From the NCBI GenBank assembly GCA_030042755.1, contig JASHZC010000253.1:1-5816 (forward strand): DNA of 5,816 nt, in the 5' to 3' direction. The first letter of the stretch is position 1. The number at the start of each line of letters is the position of its first letter. A program made the position numbers and the translations under genes. Under the pieces are notes generated by a model that saw only the letters and a list, made by a program, of their open reading frames with translations, ran no database searches and was not told the DNA's origin. Source of the stretch: Vulcanimicrobiota bacterium. Lineage in GTDB: Bacteria > Eremiobacterota > Eremiobacteria > Baltobacterales > Baltobacteraceae. Positions 1 through 5,202 of this stretch are shown in pieces.

Positions 1-58
1 ATTCGCTCTCGGGAAGATCGCGTTCGATGGCATAGAGATAACGGTCGAGCACGTTCAT
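1..58 (-). CDS. N-terminus of a PadR-associated membrane protein (HAAS/DUF1700-like), cut by the window edge
   Basis: Only the first 19 codons are present. The ATG is at 58-56, and the peptide reads MNVLDRYLYAIERDLPESE before the sequence ends. The start is 2 nt after the TAA stop of the padR-like gene, with GGGG about 8 nt upstream inside that gene's last codons, so the two are probably translationally coupled. The pattern 'short helix with LDRYL, then an acidic stretch with LP' resembles the N-terminal helical segment (HAAS or DUF1700-type) of membrane proteins encoded directly after PadR regulators. In such pairs the partner is usually an integral membrane protein whose cytosolic N-terminus may contact PadR. 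The assignment rests on 19 residues plus gene order, so the family is a suggestion only. The reading frame and start are better supported. Confidence 0.55.
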   Translation of the reverse strand, partial: MNVLDRYLYAIERDLPESE

Positions 59-60
59 CG

Positions 61-414
61 TTATGACCCCGCGGTTATTCGGCTGAGTGACTCGTTGATG
101 CGATGCAGCTCGTCCGTGAGTTGGATCACGATCTGCTTTCCGGCCGGCGAGAGCCGATAGAATCGCTTGTTGCGTTTGTTCTCCTCGCGCCACTCACTGT
201 GCAGCAGTCCTTGACTTTCCAGCCGGCGCAAAAGCGGGTAGAGCGTGCCCTCGTCGATCTCGAGGCCGGCTTCCTCCAGTGCCTTCCGGAGCGTGTAGCC
301 GTAACGCTCGGTCCGCAGCTGCGTCAGGACCGCCAGGGTCAGGCACCCTCGCCGTAGTTCCAGCCGCAGATTTTCGAAAAGGCCGGTCTCCGGCGCTTCT
401 ATACCGTGTTCCAT
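61..414 (-). CDS. PadR-family transcriptional regulator
   Basis: A 117-residue cytosolic DNA-binding repressor of the short PadR type (family members are typically about 100-120 residues). The winged helix-turn-helix spans about residues 18-90. LRRGCLTLAVL (20-30) is the opening helix, GYTL (39-42) is the classic PadR motif, EGTLYPLLRRLESQGL (55-70) is the recognition helix, and the basic wing leads to YRLSPAG (86-92). A C-terminal helix (93-112) would serve dimerisation. A TAG stop lies two codons upstream of ATG 414-412, so the start cannot lie further upstream, and no good internal start is seen. There is no Shine-Dalgarno sequence, and the predicted leader is only about 10 nt. The promoter and a 29-bp palindrome cover the start region, pointing to autorepression. 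The next gene follows after 2 nt and looks like the usual PadR membrane partner. The ligand is unknown. Confidence 0.93.
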   Translation of the reverse strand: MEHGIEAPETGLFENLRLELRRGCLTLAVLTQLRTERYGYTLRKALEEAGLEIDEGTLYPLLRRLESQGLLHSEWREENKRNKRFYRLSPAGKQIVIQLTDELHRINESLSRITAGS

Positions 415-439
415 ATACTATGTGCAACACAGTATATGG
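411..439. promoter_or_regulatory. Palindromic operator overlapping the padR promoter and start codon
   Basis: Perfect 9-bp arms CCATATACT (411-419) and AGTATATGG (431-439) flank an inner TGT (421-423) / ACA (427-429) pair centred on position 425. PadR-family operators are commonly dyads with ATGT/ACAT-type half-sites; the inner TGT/ACA and the flanking AT-rich arms fit that style. The site covers the -10 element, the predicted transcription start and the start codon, so a bound dimer would block the gene's own transcription. Binding is inferred from sequence symmetry and position. Confidence 0.7.
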
Positions 440-459
440 CAAACAGGGTGTACGGTCAA
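431..459 (-). promoter_or_regulatory. Sigma70-like promoter of the padR gene
   Basis: Read on the minus strand, a -35 element TTGACC (459-454, 5 of 6 to consensus) is followed by a 17-nt spacer and a -10 element TATACT (436-431, 5 of 6). This predicts transcription starting near 425-423, so the leader before ATG 414 would be only about 9-11 nt. The -35 lies 23 nt beyond the stop codon of the upstream nucleotidyltransferase gene, with no convincing terminator between them, so read-through from that gene is possible. Confidence 0.75.
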
Positions 460-481
460 GAGTCCGTTTTACCAGAGGCCG

Positions 482-1033
482 TCAGCTGCGAAGTTTGCGC
501 AGCGCGAAAGCTAAACGCTGCTTGGAAGCAGTATCGTCGACATCCAGCGCATCCGTCGCTCGCGCGAGCGCTTCCCAATCGAGTTGCTCTGCCTTCACCT
601 TGGCCAGTTTTTCGGCGATGGCTAACGCTTCAGAATCGCTCCAATGGATAAAGTGCGCAAGGCGATCGGCGATGGCATCTTCAACGCGAAGAGCCCGAAC
701 GTCACCGAACTGCGTAGGTAGAACGGCAAATTCTTCAATCGCTCGCGTGCCGATGAACGGTGTATCGGCCACGACGTCGATCGTCCATTTCGAATCGGAA
801 TGGACGTAATTTCGGCCGCTTTTCGTGTATCCAAGCGACATCAGAGCGGCATCGATCTTCTTTCTCTCAATACCACTGAGTACGGCAAGATCGATATCCA
901 TCGACGTGTATGATTCGGGCGCGTGAAGGGTCACGGCACTCCCGCCCACGATCGCGACCAACACGCCGAAGTCGCGCAATCTCGTCGCTACGATCGCAGC
1001 GACCTCTCGCATCGAACGATCGCGCGATATCAT
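482..1033 (-). CDS. Nucleotidyltransferase-fold protein, possible toxin of an AbiE-like pair
   Basis: A 183-residue protein with the minimal polymerase-beta-type nucleotidyltransferase signature. GGSAV is at residues 30-34, the acidic pair DID at 46-48, and a third acidic residue sits in WTIDVV at about 86. These would be the metal-binding carboxylates that place a nucleotide for transfer. A helical region with ADRLAHFIHW (about 122-131) follows. It resembles DUF6036/AbiEii-like stand-alone nucleotidyltransferases and lacks features of aminoglycoside-resistance enzymes that I would recognise. I chose ATG 1033-1031 because it overlaps the winged-helix gene's TGA as ATGA. An in-frame ATG at 1096 would add 21 residues but overlap that gene by 67 nt, and it has only a weak Shine-Dalgarno (AGAG about 12 nt upstream). 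No Shine-Dalgarno precedes 1033, so translation would depend on coupling. The fold is fairly certain; the target molecule and a toxin role are inference. Confidence 0.82.
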   Translation of the reverse strand: MISRDRSMREVAAIVATRLRDFGVLVAIVGGSAVTLHAPESYTSMDIDLAVLSGIERKKIDAALMSLGYTKSGRNYVHSDSKWTIDVVADTPFIGTRAIEEFAVLPTQFGDVRALRVEDAIADRLAHFIHWSDSEALAIAEKLAKVKAEQLDWEALARATDALDVDDTASKQRLAFALRKLRS

Positions 1034-1350
1034 AGCGGCTTGGCTGAAGCGCGCGGCCGGCGACGGATTTCCCACATGCGCTTGTATTTTGGCCATTCGC
1101 TCATCTCTAGCAAAAGCGCGTAGAGCGCGTCTCTTACCGGAAAGCGTGGGTTGAGGACGACCAGTCGAGTGCGCCCACGTAAACGGGTCGCGACAACGCC
1201 CGCCTCTTCAAGCGAGGAAACCGCCCGGCGTACTTCTGTTACCTGGCGTCCGAGAAGCAGGGCAAGCTCTCGCGGATACGTCTCCCCCAGGCGTCCGATC
1301 GCCACGAGTGAGTCCGTCCGAGCGGGCGAGCCGAAAAGCGAGGAGTCCAT
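1030..1350 (-). CDS. Small winged-helix DNA-binding protein paired with the nucleotidyltransferase
   Basis: A 106-residue protein. After an N-terminal LFGSPARTDSLVAIGRL segment (5-21), YPRELALLLGRQVTEVRRAVSSLEEAGVV (25-53) forms the helix-turn-helix. A basic wing follows (RLRGRTRLVVLN, 56-67), then a C-terminal helix (72-95) ending in an Arg/Lys-rich tail. It most resembles small ArsR-like winged-helix proteins encoded beside nucleotidyltransferase genes. The downstream gene starts within its stop codon (ATGA), so the two are made together. In type IV AbiE systems, AbiEi carries an N-terminal winged helix that represses the operon and a C-terminal antitoxin domain; here only the winged-helix part is present. 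The start ATG 1350-1348 lies 6 nt after a -10 element, with AGG about 5 nt upstream, so the mRNA may be leaderless. Two dyads just upstream are candidate binding sites for the protein itself. Confidence 0.85.
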   Translation of the reverse strand: MDSSLFGSPARTDSLVAIGRLGETYPRELALLLGRQVTEVRRAVSSLEEAGVVATRLRGRTRLVVLNPRFPVRDALYALLLEMSEWPKYKRMWEIRRRPRASAKPL

Positions 1351-1356
1351 GGCCTA

Positions 1357-1365
1357 ATAATAGCA
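1357..1365 (-). promoter_or_regulatory. Extended -10 promoter of the winged-helix/nucleotidyltransferase operon
   Basis: On the minus strand TGC-TATTAT (1365-1357) matches an extended -10 element: a TGn motif followed by a hexamer with 5 of 6 consensus bases. No good -35 hexamer lies 16-18 nt upstream, which an extended -10 can tolerate. Transcription starting about 7 nt downstream would begin at or next to the ATG at 1350, giving a leaderless mRNA. The TGn overlaps the 1363-1375 dyad. Confidence 0.5.
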
Positions 1366-1375
1366 CAATTTGTGC
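1363..1375. promoter_or_regulatory. Dyad 1 (GCACAA-T-TTGTGC), putative operator
   Basis: A perfect 13-bp inverted repeat with a single central base, lying against the -10 element of the winged-helix gene. A protein bound here would occlude the promoter. The best candidate ligand is the winged-helix protein encoded immediately downstream; this is inference from position. Confidence 0.55.
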
Positions 1376-1384
1376 CCATATAGA

Positions 1385-1396
1385 CACATAGATGTG
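1385..1396. promoter_or_regulatory. Dyad 2 (CACAT-AG-ATGTG), putative second operator
   Basis: A perfect 5-bp inverted repeat with a 2-bp centre. Its centre is about 21.5 bp, close to two helical turns, from the centre of dyad 1, so both sites face the same side of the DNA. Both share CACA/TGTG half-sites. This spacing suits two cooperating dimers at the winged-helix promoter. Confidence 0.4.
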
Positions 1397-1417
1397 CTGA
1401 TACAGACACGAAAGCGA

Positions 1418-1453
1418 GCGGGTTCCGGCGGAGGAACAGATGCCGGAACCCGC
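1418..1453 (-). terminator. Rho-independent-type terminator of the exporter operon
   Basis: A perfect 12-bp inverted repeat, GCGGGTTCCGGC (1418-1429) and GCCGGAACCCGC (1442-1453), with a 12-nt loop. It starts 20 nt after the stop of the permease gene. On the minus strand the stem is followed by TCGCTTTCGTGTCTGT, which is T-rich but interrupted. On the plus strand no T tract follows, so it serves the exporter operon. Confidence 0.75.
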
Positions 1454-1473
1454 GGGGGCGTCCATGCCCCGGC

Positions 1474-2694
1474 TTACTCGAAGCGCAAGGCCTCGATTGG
1501 GTTGAGACTCGCCGCTTTCTTCGCCGGATAATATCCGAAGAAGATGCCGACGAGCGCCGAGAAGGCGACCGAGAACACGACCCACGCGATTGGGATTTGC
1601 GTAGGCCACTTTGCAAGTGCGGCAACCGCGAAGGTACCGACGAATCCGCACGCGACACCGACCACGCCGCCGGCGGCCGCGAGCACCGTCGATTCGGTGA
1701 GGAACTGACGCAGGATCGTCGCGCCGCGCGCACCCACCGACATGCGCAGACCGATTTCACGCGTGCGTTCGGTAACCGAAACCATCATGATGTTCATGAT
1801 GCCGATGCCGCCGACGATCAGTGAAACCGCTGCAACGCCCGCAAGCAAGAACTCCATAACGGCGCCGGTCGACGACGCTGCCGACGCGATCGATTGCAAA
1901 TTTCGCACCTGGAAATCGTCGGGCTGTCCGGCAGCGATCTGATGGCGCTGTTCGAGCAATTGCGTGACTTCGGTTTGCACCGGATTGATTTCGTCGGCCG
2001 TCGTCGCGGAGACCATCAACTGGCTTACCGTCGTTTGACCCGTTATCCGTTGCATCGCCGACGTGTACGGAATCAAGATCGTGTCATCTTGATCGGTGCC
2101 GAGGCTGCTCTGTCCCAGCGGCGTGAGCGTGCCCACGACCGTAAACGGAACGCCCTTGATCAGAATCGTTTGCCCAACGGGATTTTGGCCGTTCGGGAAA
2201 AGCTCGGATACATCGGTCTGCCCGAGCACCGCAACTTTGGCCGCGTCGTTTACGTCATTTTGCGTGAAAAACGCGCCGCTCGCCATCGGCCACGAGCGAA
2301 TGTACGTGTACGTCGGCGCAACGCCCGTGACGGTGGTTTGCCAGTTGTTGTCGCCGGCTACGACCTGCGTGCGAATCGTCACCGCCGGCGAGACGGCGGA
2401 AACACCCGGCAACTGCGCGATCGCCATGCCGTCGTCCGGCGTAAGTGTCGATGCGGTGCCGAAGCCACCGCGCGCGCCGGTACTCGTGACGCTGCCCGGC
2501 TGCACGACGATGAGATTCGAACCAAGCGAATTGATGCTTTGCTGCACGGAAACGCGCGCGCCGCTGCCGATCGCGACGGTTACGATCACGGCCGCGACTC
2601 CGATCACGATGCCGAGCATCGTGAGCATCGAGCGGACTTTGTTGCGCACCAGCGCTTGCAGCGCCAGGCGGAAGATACCTTTGAAGTCACTCAT
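1474..2694 (-). CDS. MacB-type ABC transporter permease (FtsX-like)
   Basis: A 406-residue inner-membrane permease of the MacB/LolC type, encoded separately from its ATPase. Order: short cytosolic N-terminus, TM1 (about 23-45, with LGIVIGVAAVIVTVAIGSG), a large periplasmic MacB_PCD-like domain (about 46-279), then the FtsX domain with three helices near 280-305, 330-358 and 366-388. The motif ERTREIGLRMSVGA (309-322) between TM2 and TM3 is the conserved coupling segment that contacts the ATPase. The C-terminus YYPAKKAASLNPIEALRFE is typical of the family, and the length fits split MacB permeases of about 400 residues. ATG 2694-2692 overlaps the ATPase stop as ATGA, with GAGGAG 8 nt upstream, so the start is secure. 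In this family the periplasmic domain works with a MacA-like partner to push substrate outward, rather than moving it through the membrane. The substrate cannot be predicted. Confidence 0.95.
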   Translation of the reverse strand: MSDFKGIFRLALQALVRNKVRSMLTMLGIVIGVAAVIVTVAIGSGARVSVQQSINSLGSNLIVVQPGSVTSTGARGGFGTASTLTPDDGMAIAQLPGVSAVSPAVTIRTQVVAGDNNWQTTVTGVAPTYTYIRSWPMASGAFFTQNDVNDAAKVAVLGQTDVSELFPNGQNPVGQTILIKGVPFTVVGTLTPLGQSSLGTDQDDTILIPYTSAMQRITGQTTVSQLMVSATTADEINPVQTEVTQLLEQRHQIAAGQPDDFQVRNLQSIASAASSTGAVMEFLLAGVAAVSLIVGGIGIMNIMMVSVTERTREIGLRMSVGARGATILRQFLTESTVLAAAGGVVGVACGFVGTFAVAALAKWPTQIPIAWVVFSVAFSALVGIFFGYYPAKKAASLNPIEALRFE

Positions 2695-3404
2695 GCTGCA
2701 CGCTCCTCGTTCATGCGATCGCTCACGACGTGTCCATCGCGGAACGTGACGATGCGCTTCGCATGCGCCGCGACGTCCGGCTCGTGCGTGACGAGCATGA
2801 TCGTAATGCCCTGACGTTCGTTGAGTTCTTTGAAGATGCGCATTACGTCTTCGCTGGTCTTCGTGTCGAGCGCGCCGGTTGGCTCGTCCGCAAGGATCAG
2901 TCCGGGATTGTTCACCAGCGATCGCGCGATCGCTATGCGTTGCTGCTGACCGCCCGACATTTGATTCGGATGATGCAATGCGAGATGATCGACGCCGACG
3001 ATTTCCATCATGTCGTGCGCGATCCGCGCGCGCTCTGCCGCCGGTACTCCCGCGTACACCATCGGTAGCTCGACGTTCTCGAGCGCGCTGGTGCGCGGCA
3101 GCAAATTGTACGCTTGAAAGACGAAGCCGAGACGCCGGCTGCGAATGTCGGCGCGCGCATCGGCATCCAAGTGCGAGACATCCGTGCCTTCGAAGTAATA
3201 CCGGCCTGCGCTCGGATTATCGAGCAGCCCGGTGATTTGCATGAACGTCGATTTGCCCGAACCCGAGGGGCCCATGACGGCGACGAACTCGCCGGCACGG
3301 ATCTCGAGATCGATGCCCGCCAGTGCGACAACCTGTCCGTCGCCGAGCGAATAGACCTTTCGCAGGCCCTCCACCCGTACGACCGGTTCCGCTACGTGTT
3401 CCAC
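2691..3404 (-). CDS. ABC transporter ATP-binding protein (MacB/LolD-type)
   Basis: A 237-residue nucleotide-binding subunit that powers the adjacent permease. Counting from an upstream ATG at 3419 (five residues longer), the Walker A GPSGSGKST is at 50-58, the Q-loop glutamine at 102, the signature MSGGQ at 154-158, Walker B ending LILADEP at 174-180, the D-loop GALD at 182-185 and the H-loop histidine at 212. All catalytic elements are intact. The Met in MSGGQ replaces the usual Leu, a common variant. I prefer the GTG start at 3404-3402: GGAGGA (3417-3412) lies 7 nt upstream, the same motif and spacing as at the fusion-protein gene. The ATG at 3419 has no Shine-Dalgarno and would place GGAGGA inside the coding region. 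Three genes in the order fusion protein, ATPase, permease are diagnostic of a MacAB-like exporter. Confidence 0.95.
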   Translation of the reverse strand: MEHVAEPVVRVEGLRKVYSLGDGQVVALAGIDLEIRAGEFVAVMGPSGSGKSTFMQITGLLDNPSAGRYYFEGTDVSHLDADARADIRSRRLGFVFQAYNLLPRTSALENVELPMVYAGVPAAERARIAHDMMEIVGVDHLALHHPNQMSGGQQQRIAIARSLVNNPGLILADEPTGALDTKTSEDVMRIFKELNERQGITIMLVTHEPDVAAHAKRIVTFRDGHVVSDRMNEERAA

Positions 3405-3417
3405 GATGTATTCCTCC
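3405..3417 (-). promoter_or_regulatory. Ribosome binding site that decides the ATPase start
   Basis: GGAGGA (3417-3412) plus a 7-nt spacer leads to GTG at 3404. The 11-base string GGAGGAATACA recurs exactly before the fusion-protein ATG (5113-5103), again with a 7-nt spacer between GGAGGA and the start codon. This supports GTG 3404 over the ATG at 3419. Confidence 0.75.
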
Positions 3418-3485
3418 ATAAGCAGCGTACGGCGCGCGCTTGAGGAGGCGTGGCAAACGCGGTTAGAGACGCGTGAAAACGCGAT

Positions 3486-3518
3486 GTTGCCGCCGCGCTA
3501 ACGGAGCGCGACGGCAAC
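3486..3518 (-). terminator. Intra-operon hairpin between the fusion protein and the ATPase
   Basis: Two 14-nt arms (3486-3499 and 3505-3518) pair with one mismatch around a 5-nt loop, starting 22 nt after the fusion-protein stop. On the minus strand the stem is followed by ATCGCGTTTTCACG, which has only a four-T run and begins several bases late. It may be a partial terminator or a 3'-end stabiliser giving more fusion protein than ATPase/permease, or a full terminator if the ATPase has its own promoter. No convincing promoter was seen in 3405-3485. Confidence 0.55.
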
Positions 3519-3540
3519 AGGCTAACGTAACGAGGTTTGC

Positions 3541-5100
3541 TTATGGGAGACCGTGCGTTGCGCCGCGCGTTCCGGTGTTCCCCATCATGGGATTGCTGGA
3601 GCTCGCTGCTTTGTCACCCGTAGCTTGTCGAAGGTTATGTGTACCCGTGAACGCGGTGACCACGTTCTCGCCGGCTGCGAGCGTCGCGCCATTCATCGGC
3701 GTTACCGCGGCTTGCGTTGCCGTTACAAGTCCGACTTGCACCGGCACATGCTGCAGCTTGCCGTTGACTTTGACGAGCACGGAGCCGCTCTCGCCCTGCG
3801 TAACGCCGCTGCCGCTTCCGGCTGCTCCGCCCCACGGATTCGCTTGCGATGCGCCGTTCGAGTTCGGCGCGGGCACGGCGTGTATCGCGCTGAGCGGAAC
3901 GACGATTGCATTCTGCGCGCTCGCTACGTCGATCGTTGCGTTCGCCGTCATGCCCGGGAGCAGCTGACCGCTGCTGTTGTCGACGTCGACGACGACGTCG
4001 TACGTAACCACGTTGTTGACGGTTTGGGGATTGATTCGCACCTGCGTGACCTTCCCGTCGAACACATGATTCGGATAGGCGAGGACCGTGAAGTCAACGT
4101 TGTCGCCTGCCTTCACACCACCGATGTCGGGCTCTCCGACGTTGATGTCGACTTCCATTTGATCGAGATTCTGTGCGATGTCGAAGAGGGTCGGCGTTTG
4201 CAGCGACGCAGCGACGGTTTGACCGATCGAGACGTCGCGCGCGACGACCGTGCCGTTCACGGGCGAGGTGATGACGGTGTTATTCAAGTTGACTTGATCT
4301 TGCTGCACCGTAGCTTGCGCGGCTTGCACCGCGGCCTGCGCTGCCTGAGCTCCCGCGTCTTGTGCCTGCGCGGTCGAGCCGTTTTGGCCGATCGTGGCCT
4401 GGCTCGCCTGCGCCTGGGCTAACGCCTGCGCGTACGCGGCTTGCGCTTGGGCAACGGCCGTTTCATCTTGCGCGACCGTTGATTGATCCGACTGTACCGT
4501 CTCCTGCGCGATGTATCCCTGGTCATACAGCAACTGATCGCGTGAGAGTTGCTCCTGCGCGAGCGTCAGTGCCGCTTGCGCTTTTGGAATCGCTGTCTTG
4601 GCTGCATTCGCAGCTGCAAGTTGGGCGTTCGCGTCGGCCTGTGCAACGGCAACGCCGGACGTCGCGCTGTTCGCGTTCGCGCCGGCCTCCGTAGCCTGCG
4701 CCTGCGCCTGTGCGAGACCGGCCTGTGCCTGGTCGAGCTGCGCTTGAATCGTGCTCGGGTCAATTCGAGCGAGCACTTCGCCTTTTGTGACCTTCGAATT
4801 GTAGTCGACGTCGAGCTGCGAGATCGTTCCCGAAACCTGCGTACCGACCGAGATGCTGTTTTGTGGATTGACCGTTCCCGAGGCGGTGACCGACTCGGTC
4901 AGCGTTTGCTGAACGACGGGTGAGGTGACGACTTGTACGGCCGACTTGCTGCGCACCACGATCGTGCCTGCGACAAGGCCCACGATTGCAATGGCGGCTA
5001 GTGTAGCCAACACCCAGCGCGGCACCTGGCCGAAGACGCGTCCGAACGACTGCCCTAGGCCCGAGAGTTCCACTTGCAGCGGTACCGATTGTGCTGACAT
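3541..5100 (-). CDS. Membrane fusion (periplasmic adaptor) protein, MacA/HlyD-like
   Basis: A 519-residue adaptor that should link the inner-membrane ABC permease to an outer-membrane channel. A cytosolic N-terminus is followed by one membrane anchor (about 29-49, rich in Ala/Ile/Val). The first lipoyl half is at 84-114 (VGTQVSGTISQL, then VTKGEVLARID). A long Ala/Gln-rich coiled-coil hairpin spans about 115-275, and the second lipoyl half is ITSPVNGTVVARDVSIGQTV (277-296). A beta-barrel (about 311-400, with LLPGMTANATIDV) and a membrane-proximal domain (about 440-486) follow. MacA of E. coli has roughly 370 residues; the excess here lies in the hairpin, in a Gly/Ser/Asn/Ala-rich insertion (about 408-440) and in a disordered tail (491-519). 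No lipobox cysteine is present. GGAGGA lies 7 nt before ATG 5100, making the start firm. It is the first gene of the exporter operon. Confidence 0.94.
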   Translation of the reverse strand: MSAQSVPLQVELSGLGQSFGRVFGQVPRWVLATLAAIAIVGLVAGTIVVRSKSAVQVVTSPVVQQTLTESVTASGTVNPQNSISVGTQVSGTISQLDVDYNSKVTKGEVLARIDPSTIQAQLDQAQAGLAQAQAQATEAGANANSATSGVAVAQADANAQLAAANAAKTAIPKAQAALTLAQEQLSRDQLLYDQGYIAQETVQSDQSTVAQDETAVAQAQAAYAQALAQAQASQATIGQNGSTAQAQDAGAQAAQAAVQAAQATVQQDQVNLNNTVITSPVNGTVVARDVSIGQTVAASLQTPTLFDIAQNLDQMEVDINVGEPDIGGVKAGDNVDFTVLAYPNHVFDGKVTQVRINPQTVNNVVTYDVVVDVDNSSGQLLPGMTANATIDVASAQNAIVVPLSAIHAVPAPNSNGASQANPWGGAAGSGSGVTQGESGSVLVKVNGKLQHVPVQVGLVTATQAAVTPMNGATLAAGENVVTAFTGTHNLRQATGDKAASSSNPMMGNTGTRGATHGLP

Positions 5101-5102
5101 GG

Positions 5103-5113
5103 TGTATTCCTCC
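5103..5113 (-). promoter_or_regulatory. Ribosome binding site of the fusion-protein gene
   Basis: GGAGGA (5113-5108) followed by a 7-nt spacer before ATG 5100. It is the same 11-base string that precedes the ATPase GTG, and a near-consensus site confirming the start. Confidence 0.8.
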
Positions 5114-5173
5114 GCTGTCAGCGTAAGCTGGGCTCCTGACGGTCGATGGTTATTTGGGTTAGTAAAGAGTGAG

Positions 5174-5191
5174 ACCCGAACGCCGTCGGGT
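5174..5191. promoter_or_regulatory. Dyad ACCCGA-N6-TCGGGT in the divergent intergenic region
   Basis: A 6-bp perfect inverted repeat with a 6-bp spacer, lying between the divergent fusion-protein gene (start 5100) and the acidic small ORF (start 5203). It ends where TACTAT (5191-5196), a possible weak -10 for the plus-strand gene, begins. No convincing -35 was found for either direction. The dyad could be an operator for one or both genes, or a chance repeat in G+C-rich DNA. Confidence 0.3.
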
Positions 5192-5202
5192 ACTATGGCG
5201 CT

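Noticed and set aside
411..439. The palindrome at 411-439 as an insertion-sequence end or attachment site.
   Set aside because: No transposase or integrase and no target duplication are visible, and its position over a promoter and start codon is explained better as an operator.
448..475. Possible terminator between the nucleotidyltransferase and padR genes (ACGG/CCGT pairing).
   Set aside because: The stem is 4 bp with mismatched flanks and no T tract follows; it overlaps the padR -35 region.
482..1033. Aminoglycoside nucleotidyltransferase (resistance gene).
   Set aside because: It shares only the general nucleotidyltransferase fold, and the linked winged-helix partner points to a different group.
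1239..1760. Ser/Arg-rich open frame on the minus strand across the permease end and the terminator.
   Set aside because: It runs through the perfect inverted-repeat terminator and the operator region, and its composition is unlike a real protein.
1894..2814. 306-codon open frame on the plus strand opposite the permease and ATPase genes.
   Set aside because: Its product is dominated by Arg and His with no fold signature. It is the antisense shadow of two well-recognised ABC transporter genes in G+C-rich DNA.
3471..3482. GCGT-GAAA-ACGC mini-hairpin with a GNRA loop on the plus strand.
   Set aside because: Only a 4-bp stem, and the GNRA loop exists only in plus-strand RNA, whereas the genes here are on the minus strand.
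3553..4422. 289-codon open frame on the plus strand opposite the fusion protein.
   Set aside because: Arg/Asp/Val-rich translation typical of an antisense frame; the opposite strand carries clear lipoyl and barrel motifs.
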